From positions 1-40,979 of the forward strand of contig NZ_LQOL01000095.1 of NCBI RefSeq assembly GCF_002101555.1: a stretch of 40,979 nt of DNA, read 5' to 3'. The stretch comes from Mycolicibacterium canariasense. GTDB lineage: Bacteria; Actinomycetota; Actinomycetes; Mycobacteriales; Mycobacteriaceae. The notes under the pieces were generated by a model. That model did no database searches, was not told the origin of the DNA, and worked only from the letters and a program-made list of their open reading frames with translations. Positions 24,285-31,393 of the stretch are shown here, piece by piece (position 1 is the stretch's first letter; each line of letters begins with the position of its first letter). The position numbers were made by a program, and so were the translations under genes.

Positions 24285-25387
24285 CAGGCCTCCTGGTGTC
24301 GAGAAGTGTTGGGAGACAGGGCTTGGCGCAGCAGCTCGTGGTCGATGGCGTGGGCGGTGAAACCGGTGCGCCCGGTCACGGTGGTGGCCGCGACCATCGC
24401 GTTGACGATGGCTTCCTCGGTGGCCTCGATCGTCAGGTCGAACAGCCGGGTCATCAACTGCGGCGCGACCATGCGCAGCGGAATCTCCGGACGTCCGGTG
24501 GCGGCGTCCTCATCCCAGGCATAGGGCGGGATGCCGCGGTTGCCCGTGGCGAACGCGAGCATCAGGTCACCGCTGTACTGCTCGCCGGTGCCGCCGAGGC
24601 GTCCGACGGCCAGCGTCGCGCGCTGGGCCAACCTGGTGCACTGGTGGGGGAGCAGCGGTGCGTCGGTGGCGACGACGACGATGATCGACCCCGAGCCCGG
24701 CTCGTACTGGCGCGGCAGGTCCGGCAGCGGTACCTCGTCCGGTCCGATGAGCTCGCCGACGGGCACCCCGTTGATCCGAAGTCGTTCGCGCCGGCCGTGA
24801 TTGGCCTGTACCAGCACGCCGACCGTGTATGCGCCGGCGGCCGTTTCGGTGGTGCGCGACGCGGTGCCGATACCACCCTTGAAGCCGTGGCAGATCATGC
24901 CGGTCCCGCCCCCCACGGTGCCCTCGGCCGGGGCGTCGGTGGAGGCGTTCTCCAGGGCGGAGCGGGCATGTTCGGGCCGGACGTGGAAGCCGTTGATGTC
25001 GTTGAGCAGGCCGTCATAGGTCTCGCCGACCACGGGCAGCGACCAGTACAGGCCCTCGCCGCGGGCGCGGACCTGCGCGGCCACCAACTCGTCGCGCACC
25101 ACGCCGACGCTGTGCGTGTTGGTCAGGCCGATCGCGGTGGTGAGTTCACCGGATTCCCGGATCCATTCCAGGCCGGTGAGCTCGCCGCTGCCGTTGAGCC
25201 GGTGCGCCCCGGCGAACACCGGCTCGGTCCAGATGCCGTCGTGCGGGACGATCACGGTGACGCCGGTGTTGATGCCGTCACCCTGCAGTGTGGTGTGGCC
25301 GACCCGCACGCCGGCGACGTCGGTGATGGCGTTGTGGGGGCCGGTGGGGTGTTCCCCGATGACGACACCGAGATCTCTGGCACGCAT
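24284..25387 (-). CDS. P1-family self-processing aminopeptidase (DmpA/BapA-like)
   Basis: N-terminal-nucleophile peptidase of 367 residues. Family landmarks: ITDVAGVRVGHTTL near residue 21, TGVTVIVPHDG, VGGGTGMICHGFKGGIGTASR (158-178), and the self-cleavage point GSG-S234-IIVVVATDAPLLPHQ, where S234 becomes the nucleophile of the small subunit. DmpA relatives cut L-amino acid amides, D-Ala peptides or beta-peptides; which of these applies cannot be read. The ATG at 25387 (MRARDLGVV) is chosen because a longer frame to 25501 would run across the TetR promoter. Operon with the APC permease; probably controlled by the divergent TetR protein. Confidence 0.88.
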   Translation of the reverse strand: MRARDLGVVIGEHPTGPHNAITDVAGVRVGHTTLQGDGINTGVTVIVPHDGIWTEPVFAGAHRLNGSGELTGLEWIRESGELTTAIGLTNTHSVGVVRDELVAAQVRARGEGLYWSLPVVGETYDGLLNDINGFHVRPEHARSALENASTDAPAEGTVGGGTGMICHGFKGGIGTASRTTETAAGAYTVGVLVQANHGRRERLRINGVPVGELIGPDEVPLPDLPRQYEPGSGSIIVVVATDAPLLPHQCTRLAQRATLAVGRLGGTGEQYSGDLMLAFATGNRGIPPYAWDEDAATGRPEIPLRMVAPQLMTRLFDLTIEATEEAIVNAMVAATTVTGRTGFTAHAIDHELLRQALSPNTSRHQEA

Positions 25388-25410
25388 GGGTTCAGCTCGC
25401 TTCGTCGGTG

Positions 25411-25435
25411 GTTGTTTTCCTGATTGGAAAAGAAC
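25411..25435. promoter_or_regulatory. TetR operator candidate
   Basis: GTTGTTTTCC-TGATT-GGAAAAGAAC, an inverted repeat with 9 of 10 positions paired. It is an AT-rich patch in the 97 bp between the DmpA-type gene and the TetR gene, 24 bp before the peptidase ATG, well placed to control both. Confidence 0.55.
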
Positions 25436-25484
25436 TATGCGCCGGTGTGCGGCGTCCCGCAACAGAACGGGCAAGATTGGTGTC

Positions 25485-26096
25485 ATGGCACGGCCGAACA
25501 AGCAGGTGGAACGGCGTCACGACATTATGGACGCGGCGATCACGCTCATCGAGCGACATGACCTGGCCACCCTCAAGCTGTCCGATGTCGCCGAGGAACT
25601 CGGGCTGACCACCAATGCGGTGCGCTACTACTTCAAGGACATGACGCAGCTGCTCTCGGAGCTGGCGCTGCGCTCCGACGTCCGGTTCTACGATGAGCGC
25701 CTCCAACTGCAGCGCACGTCCGGTGACGTGCGCGAGCAGCTGGTGCTGACCATGGCCGCCGGCCTGCCGACCGGACCCGAGGATGCCGAATGGCGTGCGA
25801 TCTGGCGGGCGGTGCTCTCGGCCGGGTTCGAGCTGGACCAGCGTCGCGATGTGCAGGGCATCTATCACCGGCAGGTGGGGTTGTATGCCGACCTGCTGAC
25901 CGCCGGTGCGCAGCGGGGCGTGTTCGGCCTGCGGCATCCGGCGCGCGATATCGCGATGACGATCATGGGGATGGAGGACTACTTCGGCTACCGCATCGTC
26001 GCGCGGGACCCGGACTTCAGCCGGGCGACCGCCTTGCGGCTGATGCGGCAGTACGCGGAGCTGGCGGTCGGGGTGGAGTTGCCGGAGATCGACTGA
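25485..26096 (+). CDS. TetR-family transcriptional regulator
   Basis: TetR/AcrR repressor of 203 residues. The DNA-binding domain spans about residues 10-56 (RRHDIMDAAITLIERHDLATLKLSDVAEELGLTTNAVRYYFKDM), with the rest a ligand-binding helical domain. It is divergent from the peptidase-permease operon, from which repression by an amine or peptide-derived ligand is inferred. ATG at 25485; longer frames to the left overlap the intergenic operator and are not used. The next gene begins 56 bp downstream. Confidence 0.9.
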   Translation: MARPNKQVERRHDIMDAAITLIERHDLATLKLSDVAEELGLTTNAVRYYFKDMTQLLSELALRSDVRFYDERLQLQRTSGDVREQLVLTMAAGLPTGPEDAEWRAIWRAVLSAGFELDQRRDVQGIYHRQVGLYADLLTAGAQRGVFGLRHPARDIAMTIMGMEDYFGYRIVARDPDFSRATALRLMRQYAELAVGVELPEID

Positions 26097-26152
26097 GGGC
26101 GATGACTTCCGTGGCCCGCGCAGGTCGATACCGGTGTGGAAAGGAGAATTCC

Positions 26153-26548
26153 GTGAGTGCGGAAGCCGACGTTCGAGACGTGATCACCCGGTGGGTCGAC
26201 GGCATCAAGGCCCGTGACGTGGAGGCCGTCGTCGCCGCGCACGCCGACGACTTCGTGCAGTTCGACGTGCCGCCACCGTATGACGGTGTCCGCGGCGTGC
26301 CGGCCTACCGCGAAACCTGGCCGCCGTTCTTCGAATTCCTCCGCGGCGGAGCAGTTTTCGAGCTCGGCGAATTGATCATCGTGGCCGGCGAGGATGTCGG
26401 CTTCGCCTATGGGCTGGCGAAGTGCGGCCGTGCCGAGGATTTCGCGAAGAACCCGGACATCCGGCTGCGGATGACCGTGGGTCTGCGCAAGGTCGACGGC
26501 GAATGGCTGATCGTGCACGAGCACCATTCGTTCCCGATGACGGGGTAG
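26153..26548 (+). CDS. NTF2/SnoaL-like domain protein
   Basis: A 131-residue protein of the NTF2-like fold. It starts VRDVITRWVDGIKARDVEAVVAAHADDFVQFDVPPP, the standard first helix-strand segment of DUF4440/SnoaL-like members, and ends KVDGEWLIVHEHHSFPM, the closing strand. Such proteins are small cone-shaped barrels that act as isomerases, hydrolases or binding proteins; no activity can be assigned. The GTG at 26153 has GGAG seven bases upstream and is preferred over an ATG at 26102. It may share the TetR transcript. Confidence 0.8.
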   Translation: MSAEADVRDVITRWVDGIKARDVEAVVAAHADDFVQFDVPPPYDGVRGVPAYRETWPPFFEFLRGGAVFELGELIIVAGEDVGFAYGLAKCGRAEDFAKNPDIRLRMTVGLRKVDGEWLIVHEHHSFPMTG

Positions 26549-26582
26549 CTCAGGTGTCACCCTGCGTCGGTACGGTGGGCCG

Positions 26583-26873
26583 GTGTTTGACGACCACCAT
26601 GAACCCGATGACGAACTGGCCGACCTGATCGCCGAGGAGGAAGACGACGAGCAGACGGCCAACGGGTCGATGCTCTCGATTCGGAACGCCGACGGCGAGG
26701 AAGTGGTGAGCATCTTCGCCACCGGCGACGAATGGAACGTGCACCTGCAGCCCGGCGGATCGATCCGCAACGCGTTCCTGGGCAGCCGCGCGGAATCGCC
26801 GGTGTGGGTGAGCAGTGCGGACAGCGAGATCGAGCGTGACGAGGACGGGACGTACGTGATCCGGCTGGGCTGA
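26583..26873 (+). CDS. Acidic conserved hypothetical protein
   Basis: A 96-residue protein, strongly acidic in its first 25 residues (EPDDELADLIAEEEDDEQ). The remainder (SMLSIRNADGEEVVSIFATGDEWNVHLQPGGSIRNAFLGS, then WVSSADSEIERDEDGTYVIRLG) looks like a small beta-rich domain. No signal peptide, no membrane segment, no motif I recognise. GTG start at 26583; no better start is visible. It converges with the GMC gene 32 bp away. Confidence 0.6.
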   Translation: MFDDHHEPDDELADLIAEEEDDEQTANGSMLSIRNADGEEVVSIFATGDEWNVHLQPGGSIRNAFLGSRAESPVWVSSADSEIERDEDGTYVIRLG

Positions 26874-26905
26874 CGGCGGAGGATCGGTCGAGGTATCTGT
26901 CGCGG

Positions 26906-28423
26906 TCAGCGGATCAACTCGGCCGCCTTCTCGCCAATCATGATGGCCGCGGCGTTCGTGTTCACGGGCATGATCCGCGGCATGATCGACGCATCGGCAA
27001 CGCGTAGACCGGTCAGCCCGCGCACCCGCAAGTCCGGTCCGACCACGGCGTCGGGCCCGATGCCCATCGCGCACGTGCCGACCGGATGGTAGTACGTGCT
27101 GGTGCCGTGAGCCAGGAAGGCCCGCAAAGCCGCCTCGTCGGCGGCGTCGACACCCGGCAGCACTTCGCGCGCTCGCCAGGGGGCGAACGGTGGGCCGGCG
27201 GCGATCTCGCGTGCCACCTCGATCCCGTGCACCATTCGCCGCACGTCGGACTCCACGCCGAGATAGTTCGGGTCGATCACCGGCGGGGTTTCCGGATCCG
27301 GTCCCGCCAGCCGGATCGAACCGCGTGCATCCGGCACCGTCGCGACCGCCAGTGTGAAGCTGTTCGGTGGTGCCGCCAGGTGCGGGGGATGGAACGGCAC
27401 GTGGATGAACATCAGCTGCATGTCCGGGCCGGCCAGCGAATGGTCACTGCGCCACAGCAACGACGCCTCGGCATGGTTTGTCTTCGCGACCGGAATCGGT
27501 TGCGCCGCTTCGTAGACGACGCCGCACAGGGGGTGGTCGTGCAGGTTGCGTCCGACCCCGGGCAGGTCGTGGACAACCTGGACGCCCGTGGCGCGAAGTT
27601 CCGCGGCGGGTCCGATGCCCGACAGCAGCAGCAGGCGTGGTGAATCCACCGCACCGGCACTGATCACCACCTCCGCAGCGGCATGAACGGTCGTCTTTCG
27701 ACCGTCGTGCACGAAATCCACTCCCGTACACCGTGTTCCCGAAAATCTCAGGGCGTGCACGCGAGAATCCGTCATGACCGTCAGGTTGGCCCTGCCGTGC
27801 ACCGGGTGCAGATAGGCGGTGGCGGTGCTCTGCCGGATTCCGCCGGAGATGGACAGGTCGTGCCAACCGGCGCCCTCCGGTTGGCTGCCGTTGAAGTCGT
27901 CGGTCAGTGGGAACCCGGCCGCGGCCGCGGCGTCGAGGAACACCTGCGACAACGGATTTGCCACCTCGGCCGTGGCCGGTGCCGGAGTCATCGGACCGGC
28001 GGTGCCACGGTAGCGAGGATCCGCGTCCGGTACCGTCTCGATGCGCCGGAAGTAGGGCAGCACCGACTCGTAATCCCAACCGGTACAACCCGACTCGGAC
28101 CATCGGTCGAAGTCGTTCGGGTGACCGCGCAAGTACACCATTGCGTTGATGCTGCCGCTGCCCCCGAGCGTGTGGCCACGGGGCCAGTTGTGGGCGTGCC
28201 CAGCGGTGCCGGCCTGGGGGACCGTGTCGTAGGAGTAGTCGACCTCGGTGCCCCACAGTGCCGGCCAGGCGGGTGGCGCGGAGATCTCGGGCAGGGTGTC
28301 GGCGGGCCCGGACTCGAGCAGCAACACCCGTGTGGTGGGATCCTCCGACAGCCGGGCGGCGATCACGCACCCGGCCGATCCGGCGCCGACCACCACGTAG
28401 TCGTACTCGGTGAATTCTGTCAT
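26906..28423 (-). CDS. GMC-family FAD oxidoreductase
   Basis: Glucose-methanol-choline oxidoreductase of 505 residues, probably an alcohol or choline-type dehydrogenase. The FAD-binding Rossmann motif is G13-x-G15-xx-G18 near the N-terminus, with the ribose-binding acidic end LLLESG. GMC signature 1 is GGSGSINAMVYLRG (about 88-101), signature 2 is GAVDSPRLLLLSGIGP, and the catalytic histidine is in YYHPVGTCAMG near residue 443. The natural substrate is not predictable. It lies 74 bp downstream of the alpha/beta hydrolase gene on the same strand and probably shares its transcript. Confidence 0.9.
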   Translation of the reverse strand: MTEFTEYDYVVVGAGSAGCVIAARLSEDPTTRVLLLESGPADTLPEISAPPAWPALWGTEVDYSYDTVPQAGTAGHAHNWPRGHTLGGSGSINAMVYLRGHPNDFDRWSESGCTGWDYESVLPYFRRIETVPDADPRYRGTAGPMTPAPATAEVANPLSQVFLDAAAAAGFPLTDDFNGSQPEGAGWHDLSISGGIRQSTATAYLHPVHGRANLTVMTDSRVHALRFSGTRCTGVDFVHDGRKTTVHAAAEVVISAGAVDSPRLLLLSGIGPAAELRATGVQVVHDLPGVGRNLHDHPLCGVVYEAAQPIPVAKTNHAEASLLWRSDHSLAGPDMQLMFIHVPFHPPHLAAPPNSFTLAVATVPDARGSIRLAGPDPETPPVIDPNYLGVESDVRRMVHGIEVAREIAAGPPFAPWRAREVLPGVDAADEAALRAFLAHGTSTYYHPVGTCAMGIGPDAVVGPDLRVRGLTGLRVADASIMPRIMPVNTNAAAIMIGEKAAELIR

Positions 28424-28497
28424 CTGCCAATCACTTCCAGTTTGTCATCACGTAATCGTCCGGGCTGTGATGTCCGCGCCGACGGACTGTCCGGTGG

Positions 28498-29325
28498 TCA
28501 CGAGGCGGTGGCGCGAGCGGCGTGACCGATGAGCTCGGCGACGGCGTCGGGGTGGGAGACGGTCACGGCGTGGGATGCGTCGATCTCCACCGAGTGTGAC
28601 TTCGCCCGATCACCCATGAAGCGCATCGACTCGGCAGGGATCGCGAGGTCGGCGGTGGTGACCATATTCCATGACGGGATGCTCTTCCACGCGGCCTTGC
28701 TGGCCGGCTCGTTCAATGCGCCCTCGGTGATGGGCCGCTGGGTTGCCGCCATCAGCTCTGTGACCTCCGGTGCCACGTCCGCAGCGAACACCCGCTGGAA
28801 TTCCTCCTGCTTGATGTAGAGGTCATCGGCCGTGCCGCCGCCCGGCAGCGGCACGGCGACGGTCTGCAGGGTGGGGCCGAGCTGGCCACCGGGGAACTTG
28901 CCGGCCAGCTGGGAGGTGCTCTCGCCCGGTTCCAGGATGAAGCTGGCGATGTACACCAGAGCCTTGACATTGGGATTGCCCGCGGCCGCCTCGCTCATGA
29001 CCGATCCGCCGTACGAGTGGCCGGCCAATACGACCGGACCCGGCACACTCTTCAGGACACCGGCGACGTAGGCCGCATCGTCATGCAGCCCGCGCAGCGG
29101 GTTCGCCGCAGCGATCACCGGGTAGCCGTCCCGTTTCAGGCTCGCGACCACGCCGTTCCAGCTCGAGGAATCGGCGAACGCTCCGTGGACCAGCACCACG
29201 GTGGGCTTGACCGCCGCGGCGGGCTGATCGGGCGAGGCCGGTCGCTCGGCCGATGCACCGCCGCAGGCCGACAGTGCCAGCACGGCACCGGCGGTGATCG
29301 TCGTCAACAGGGATGTGAATCTCAT
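28498..29325 (-). CDS. Alpha/beta-hydrolase lipoprotein
   Basis: Hydrolase of 275 residues, exported and lipid-anchored: the signal ends in lipobox L-S-A-C21. The core has the oxyanion loop VLVHGAFADSSSW (residues 45-56), the nucleophile elbow GHSYGG with S104, and a late histidine in DASHAVTVSHPD. It resembles the small esterase group often found as AHL-lactonase-like or haloperoxidase-like proteins; substrate unknown. The ATG at 29325 has a perfect AGGAG. It would be the first gene of a unit with the GMC oxidoreductase. Its upstream region (29326-29651, 326 bp, no gene) holds two palindromes and little else I can assign. Confidence 0.85.
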   Translation of the reverse strand: MRFTSLLTTITAGAVLALSACGGASAERPASPDQPAAAVKPTVVLVHGAFADSSSWNGVVASLKRDGYPVIAAANPLRGLHDDAAYVAGVLKSVPGPVVLAGHSYGGSVMSEAAAGNPNVKALVYIASFILEPGESTSQLAGKFPGGQLGPTLQTVAVPLPGGGTADDLYIKQEEFQRVFAADVAPEVTELMAATQRPITEGALNEPASKAAWKSIPSWNMVTTADLAIPAESMRFMGDRAKSHSVEIDASHAVTVSHPDAVAELIGHAARATAS

Positions 29326-29456
29326 TGATCTCCTTGGATTTCGACCGGGACACGGCTGTCCATCGGCGCCGTCGGCCCGCACAGACCACTCTCGTGCCCG
29401 CGGCGGCTGGGGGAATCAGTCATCCGACTGCCGACGTGCCGAGCGCGGATCGGCCG

Positions 29457-29485
29457 CGATGCAGTCATTCGACTCGACTGCATCG
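29457..29485. promoter_or_regulatory. Inverted repeat upstream of the hydrolase gene
   Basis: CGATGCAGTC (29457-29466), 9-nt spacer, GACTGCATCG (29476-29485): a perfect 10-bp inverted repeat. It lies between the hydrolase ATG and the 19-bp palindrome further upstream. It may be a regulator site or a leader hairpin. Confidence 0.4.
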
Positions 29486-29512
29486 CCCCCGGTTGCCCAC
29501 CGCCGGATAGTC

Positions 29513-29531
29513 GCGATATATTGCATATCGC
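29513..29531. promoter_or_regulatory. 19-bp palindrome, copy 1 (upstream of hydrolase gene)
   Basis: GCGATATATTGCATATCGC: perfect 7-bp arms GCGATAT/ATATCGC around ATTGC. An identical 19-bp copy lies at 34158-34176 directly before the LAL regulator gene. A shared operator is the simplest reading. Confidence 0.65.
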
Positions 29532-29651
29532 TTGCCCATCGGTCGAAGCGCCGCCCAACCGGGCCCGGTGAGCCACGGCCATGAAGGGGGCGTCATGTGG
29601 CACTTCCTCAGCGAAAATGTCGCTGACGCAGTCGAAGTCGACCCTCGGCGA

Positions 29652-30308
29652 TCAGTCGTCGGAGGCGTGCGCGTCGAGGGTCATCCAGTTCTTCCGGGTC
29701 TCCGTCGCGGCGGCGTCCGCGTCACCGGCCTCGGCAAAGGCGATGATCCGGGCATGCTGAGCCACCGAGTCGCGTCCGCGCAGCGAGGCGAACCGGATGC
29801 GCTCCACCCGCCTGAGCACCGGCGTGTACTGGTCGAGCACGGTGCGGACCGCCGCGTTCCCCGCACGGTCGACGAGAATCCGGTGGAATGCGTCGTCGGC
29901 CGCGACGGCAGCGACAACGTCTCCCGCTGCCAATGCCTCGGCGAAGGCGGCGTTGGCTGCCCGCATGCCGGCCAGATCGTCGGCGGTGAGCAGCGGTACC
30001 GCCGTGCGCGCCGCAAGCTCGTTCATCGCCGCCGTCACCGCCTGCGCGTCGGCGAGGGTGCGCGGGTCGATCGGGCTGACGATCGTGTACCGGCCGGGCC
30101 TCGTCTCGACCAGGCCGGCCGCGTCGAGGCGCGCGAGTGCTTCCCGGATCGGTGTCCGGCTGACGCCGAGCCAGGCACTGAGCTCGCCGTCGACCAGTCG
30201 CTCTCCCGGCTCGAGGGTCCCGTCGATGATGGCGTCGCGAATTCGCACGAACACGCTGTCGCGCAGCAATTGCCGCCCCTCAAGGGCGCTGGCAACGGGA
30301 ACCGGCAT
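29652..30308 (-). CDS. GntR-family regulator with FCD domain
   Basis: Regulator of 218 residues. The winged helix covers about 15-75 (VFVRIRDAIIDGTLEPGERLVDGELSAWLGVSRTPIREALARLDAAGLV), followed by an FCD all-helical ligand domain with metal-site candidates in DDAFHRILV and QHARIIAF. It is divergent from acdS with 77 bp between the two starts, so control of ACC deaminase is likely (inference). A short hairpin (TCAGCGA/TCGCTGA, 29608-29626) follows the gene. Confidence 0.88.
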   Translation of the reverse strand: MPVPVASALEGRQLLRDSVFVRIRDAIIDGTLEPGERLVDGELSAWLGVSRTPIREALARLDAAGLVETRPGRYTIVSPIDPRTLADAQAVTAAMNELAARTAVPLLTADDLAGMRAANAAFAEALAAGDVVAAVAADDAFHRILVDRAGNAAVRTVLDQYTPVLRRVERIRFASLRGRDSVAQHARIIAFAEAGDADAAATETRKNWMTLDAHASDD

Positions 30309-30385
30309 ACCCCATCATGCACCGTCGAACGCGTCCCGCGAACGTCGACCCGTCAACCGATCCCCACTCCATGGAACGAGGAATC

Positions 30386-31393
30386 ATGTCCCTTGCCGAC
30401 TTCGAGCGTTATCCCCTGCTCTTCGGCCCCAGCCCAGTCCACCCGCTGGAACGCCTGACCGAACATCTCGGCGGCGCGCGGATCTGGGCCAAGCGCGAGG
30501 ACTGCAACTCCGGACTTGCCTACGGCGGCAACAAGATGCGCAAACTCGAGTACATCGTTCCCGACGCCCTGGCCAAGGGCGCCGACACGCTGGTCTCCAT
30601 CGGTGGTTACCAGTCCAACCACACCCGTCAGGTGGCCGCGGTCGCAGCGCGGCTCGGGATGAAGGCGCGGCTGGTGCAGGAACGCTGGGTCGACTGGCCC
30701 GACATCGTCAACGACAAGGTCGGCAACATCCTGCTCTCCCGGATCATGGGCGCCGACGTGCGTCTGGACCCCGCCGGATTCGGTATCGGCATCAAGGATT
30801 CCTGGGAGACGGCGCTCGACGAGGTGCGCGCTGCCGGCGGCGTCCCCTACGGCATCCCTGCCGGTGCGTCCGAACATCCGCTCGGCGGACTCGGCTTCGC
30901 GAACTGGGCCTACGAGGTGCAGCAGCAGGAACGCGAACTCGGCGTCTTCTTCGACACGATCGTCGTCTGCACCGTCACCGGCTCGACGCACGCCGGGATG
31001 ATCGCCGGATTCGCCGGCCAGGACCGGCCCCGTCGCATCCTGGGCATCGACGCGTCGGCGACCATCGCCAAGACGCGCGAGCAGGTGGCACGCATCGCCA
31101 GGCACACCGCCGATCTCATCGGCCTGGGCCGGTCGCTGCAGGACGACGAGATCACCGTGCTGGAAGGCTGGGCCGGTGACCGCTACGGCATCCCGGTGCA
31201 GTCCACGATCGACGCCATCCGGTTGACCGCCCGCCTGGAGGGAATGATCATCGACCCCGTGTACGAGGGTAAGTCGATGGCCGGGCTGATCGACCTGGTC
31301 CGGCGCGGTGACATCGTGCCAGGGTCGACGGTGCTCTACGCCCATCTGGGCGGGCAGCCTGCGCTCAACGCGTACGCGGGCGCGTTCGACTGA
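30386..31393 (+). CDS. acdS: 1-aminocyclopropane-1-carboxylate deaminase
   Basis: PLP enzyme that opens ACC to 2-oxobutyrate and ammonia; in plant-associated bacteria it lowers host ethylene. The 335 residues match the Pseudomonas enzyme with a constant offset of one: PLP lysine K50 (GGNKMRKLEY), S77 (GGYQSNHTRQ), Y267 (GDRYGIP), Y293-E294 (DPVYEGKSM) and L321 (YAHLGG). The E-and-L pair separates true ACC deaminases from D-cysteine desulfhydrases, so the call is firm. The ATG at 30386 has GAGGA just upstream. Divergent GntR/FCD gene on the left; its 3' end overlaps the convergent LAL gene by 29 bp. Confidence 0.93.
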   Translation: MSLADFERYPLLFGPSPVHPLERLTEHLGGARIWAKREDCNSGLAYGGNKMRKLEYIVPDALAKGADTLVSIGGYQSNHTRQVAAVAARLGMKARLVQERWVDWPDIVNDKVGNILLSRIMGADVRLDPAGFGIGIKDSWETALDEVRAAGGVPYGIPAGASEHPLGGLGFANWAYEVQQQERELGVFFDTIVVCTVTGSTHAGMIAGFAGQDRPRRILGIDASATIAKTREQVARIARHTADLIGLGRSLQDDEITVLEGWAGDRYGIPVQSTIDAIRLTARLEGMIIDPVYEGKSMAGLIDLVRRGDIVPGSTVLYAHLGGQPALNAYAGAFD

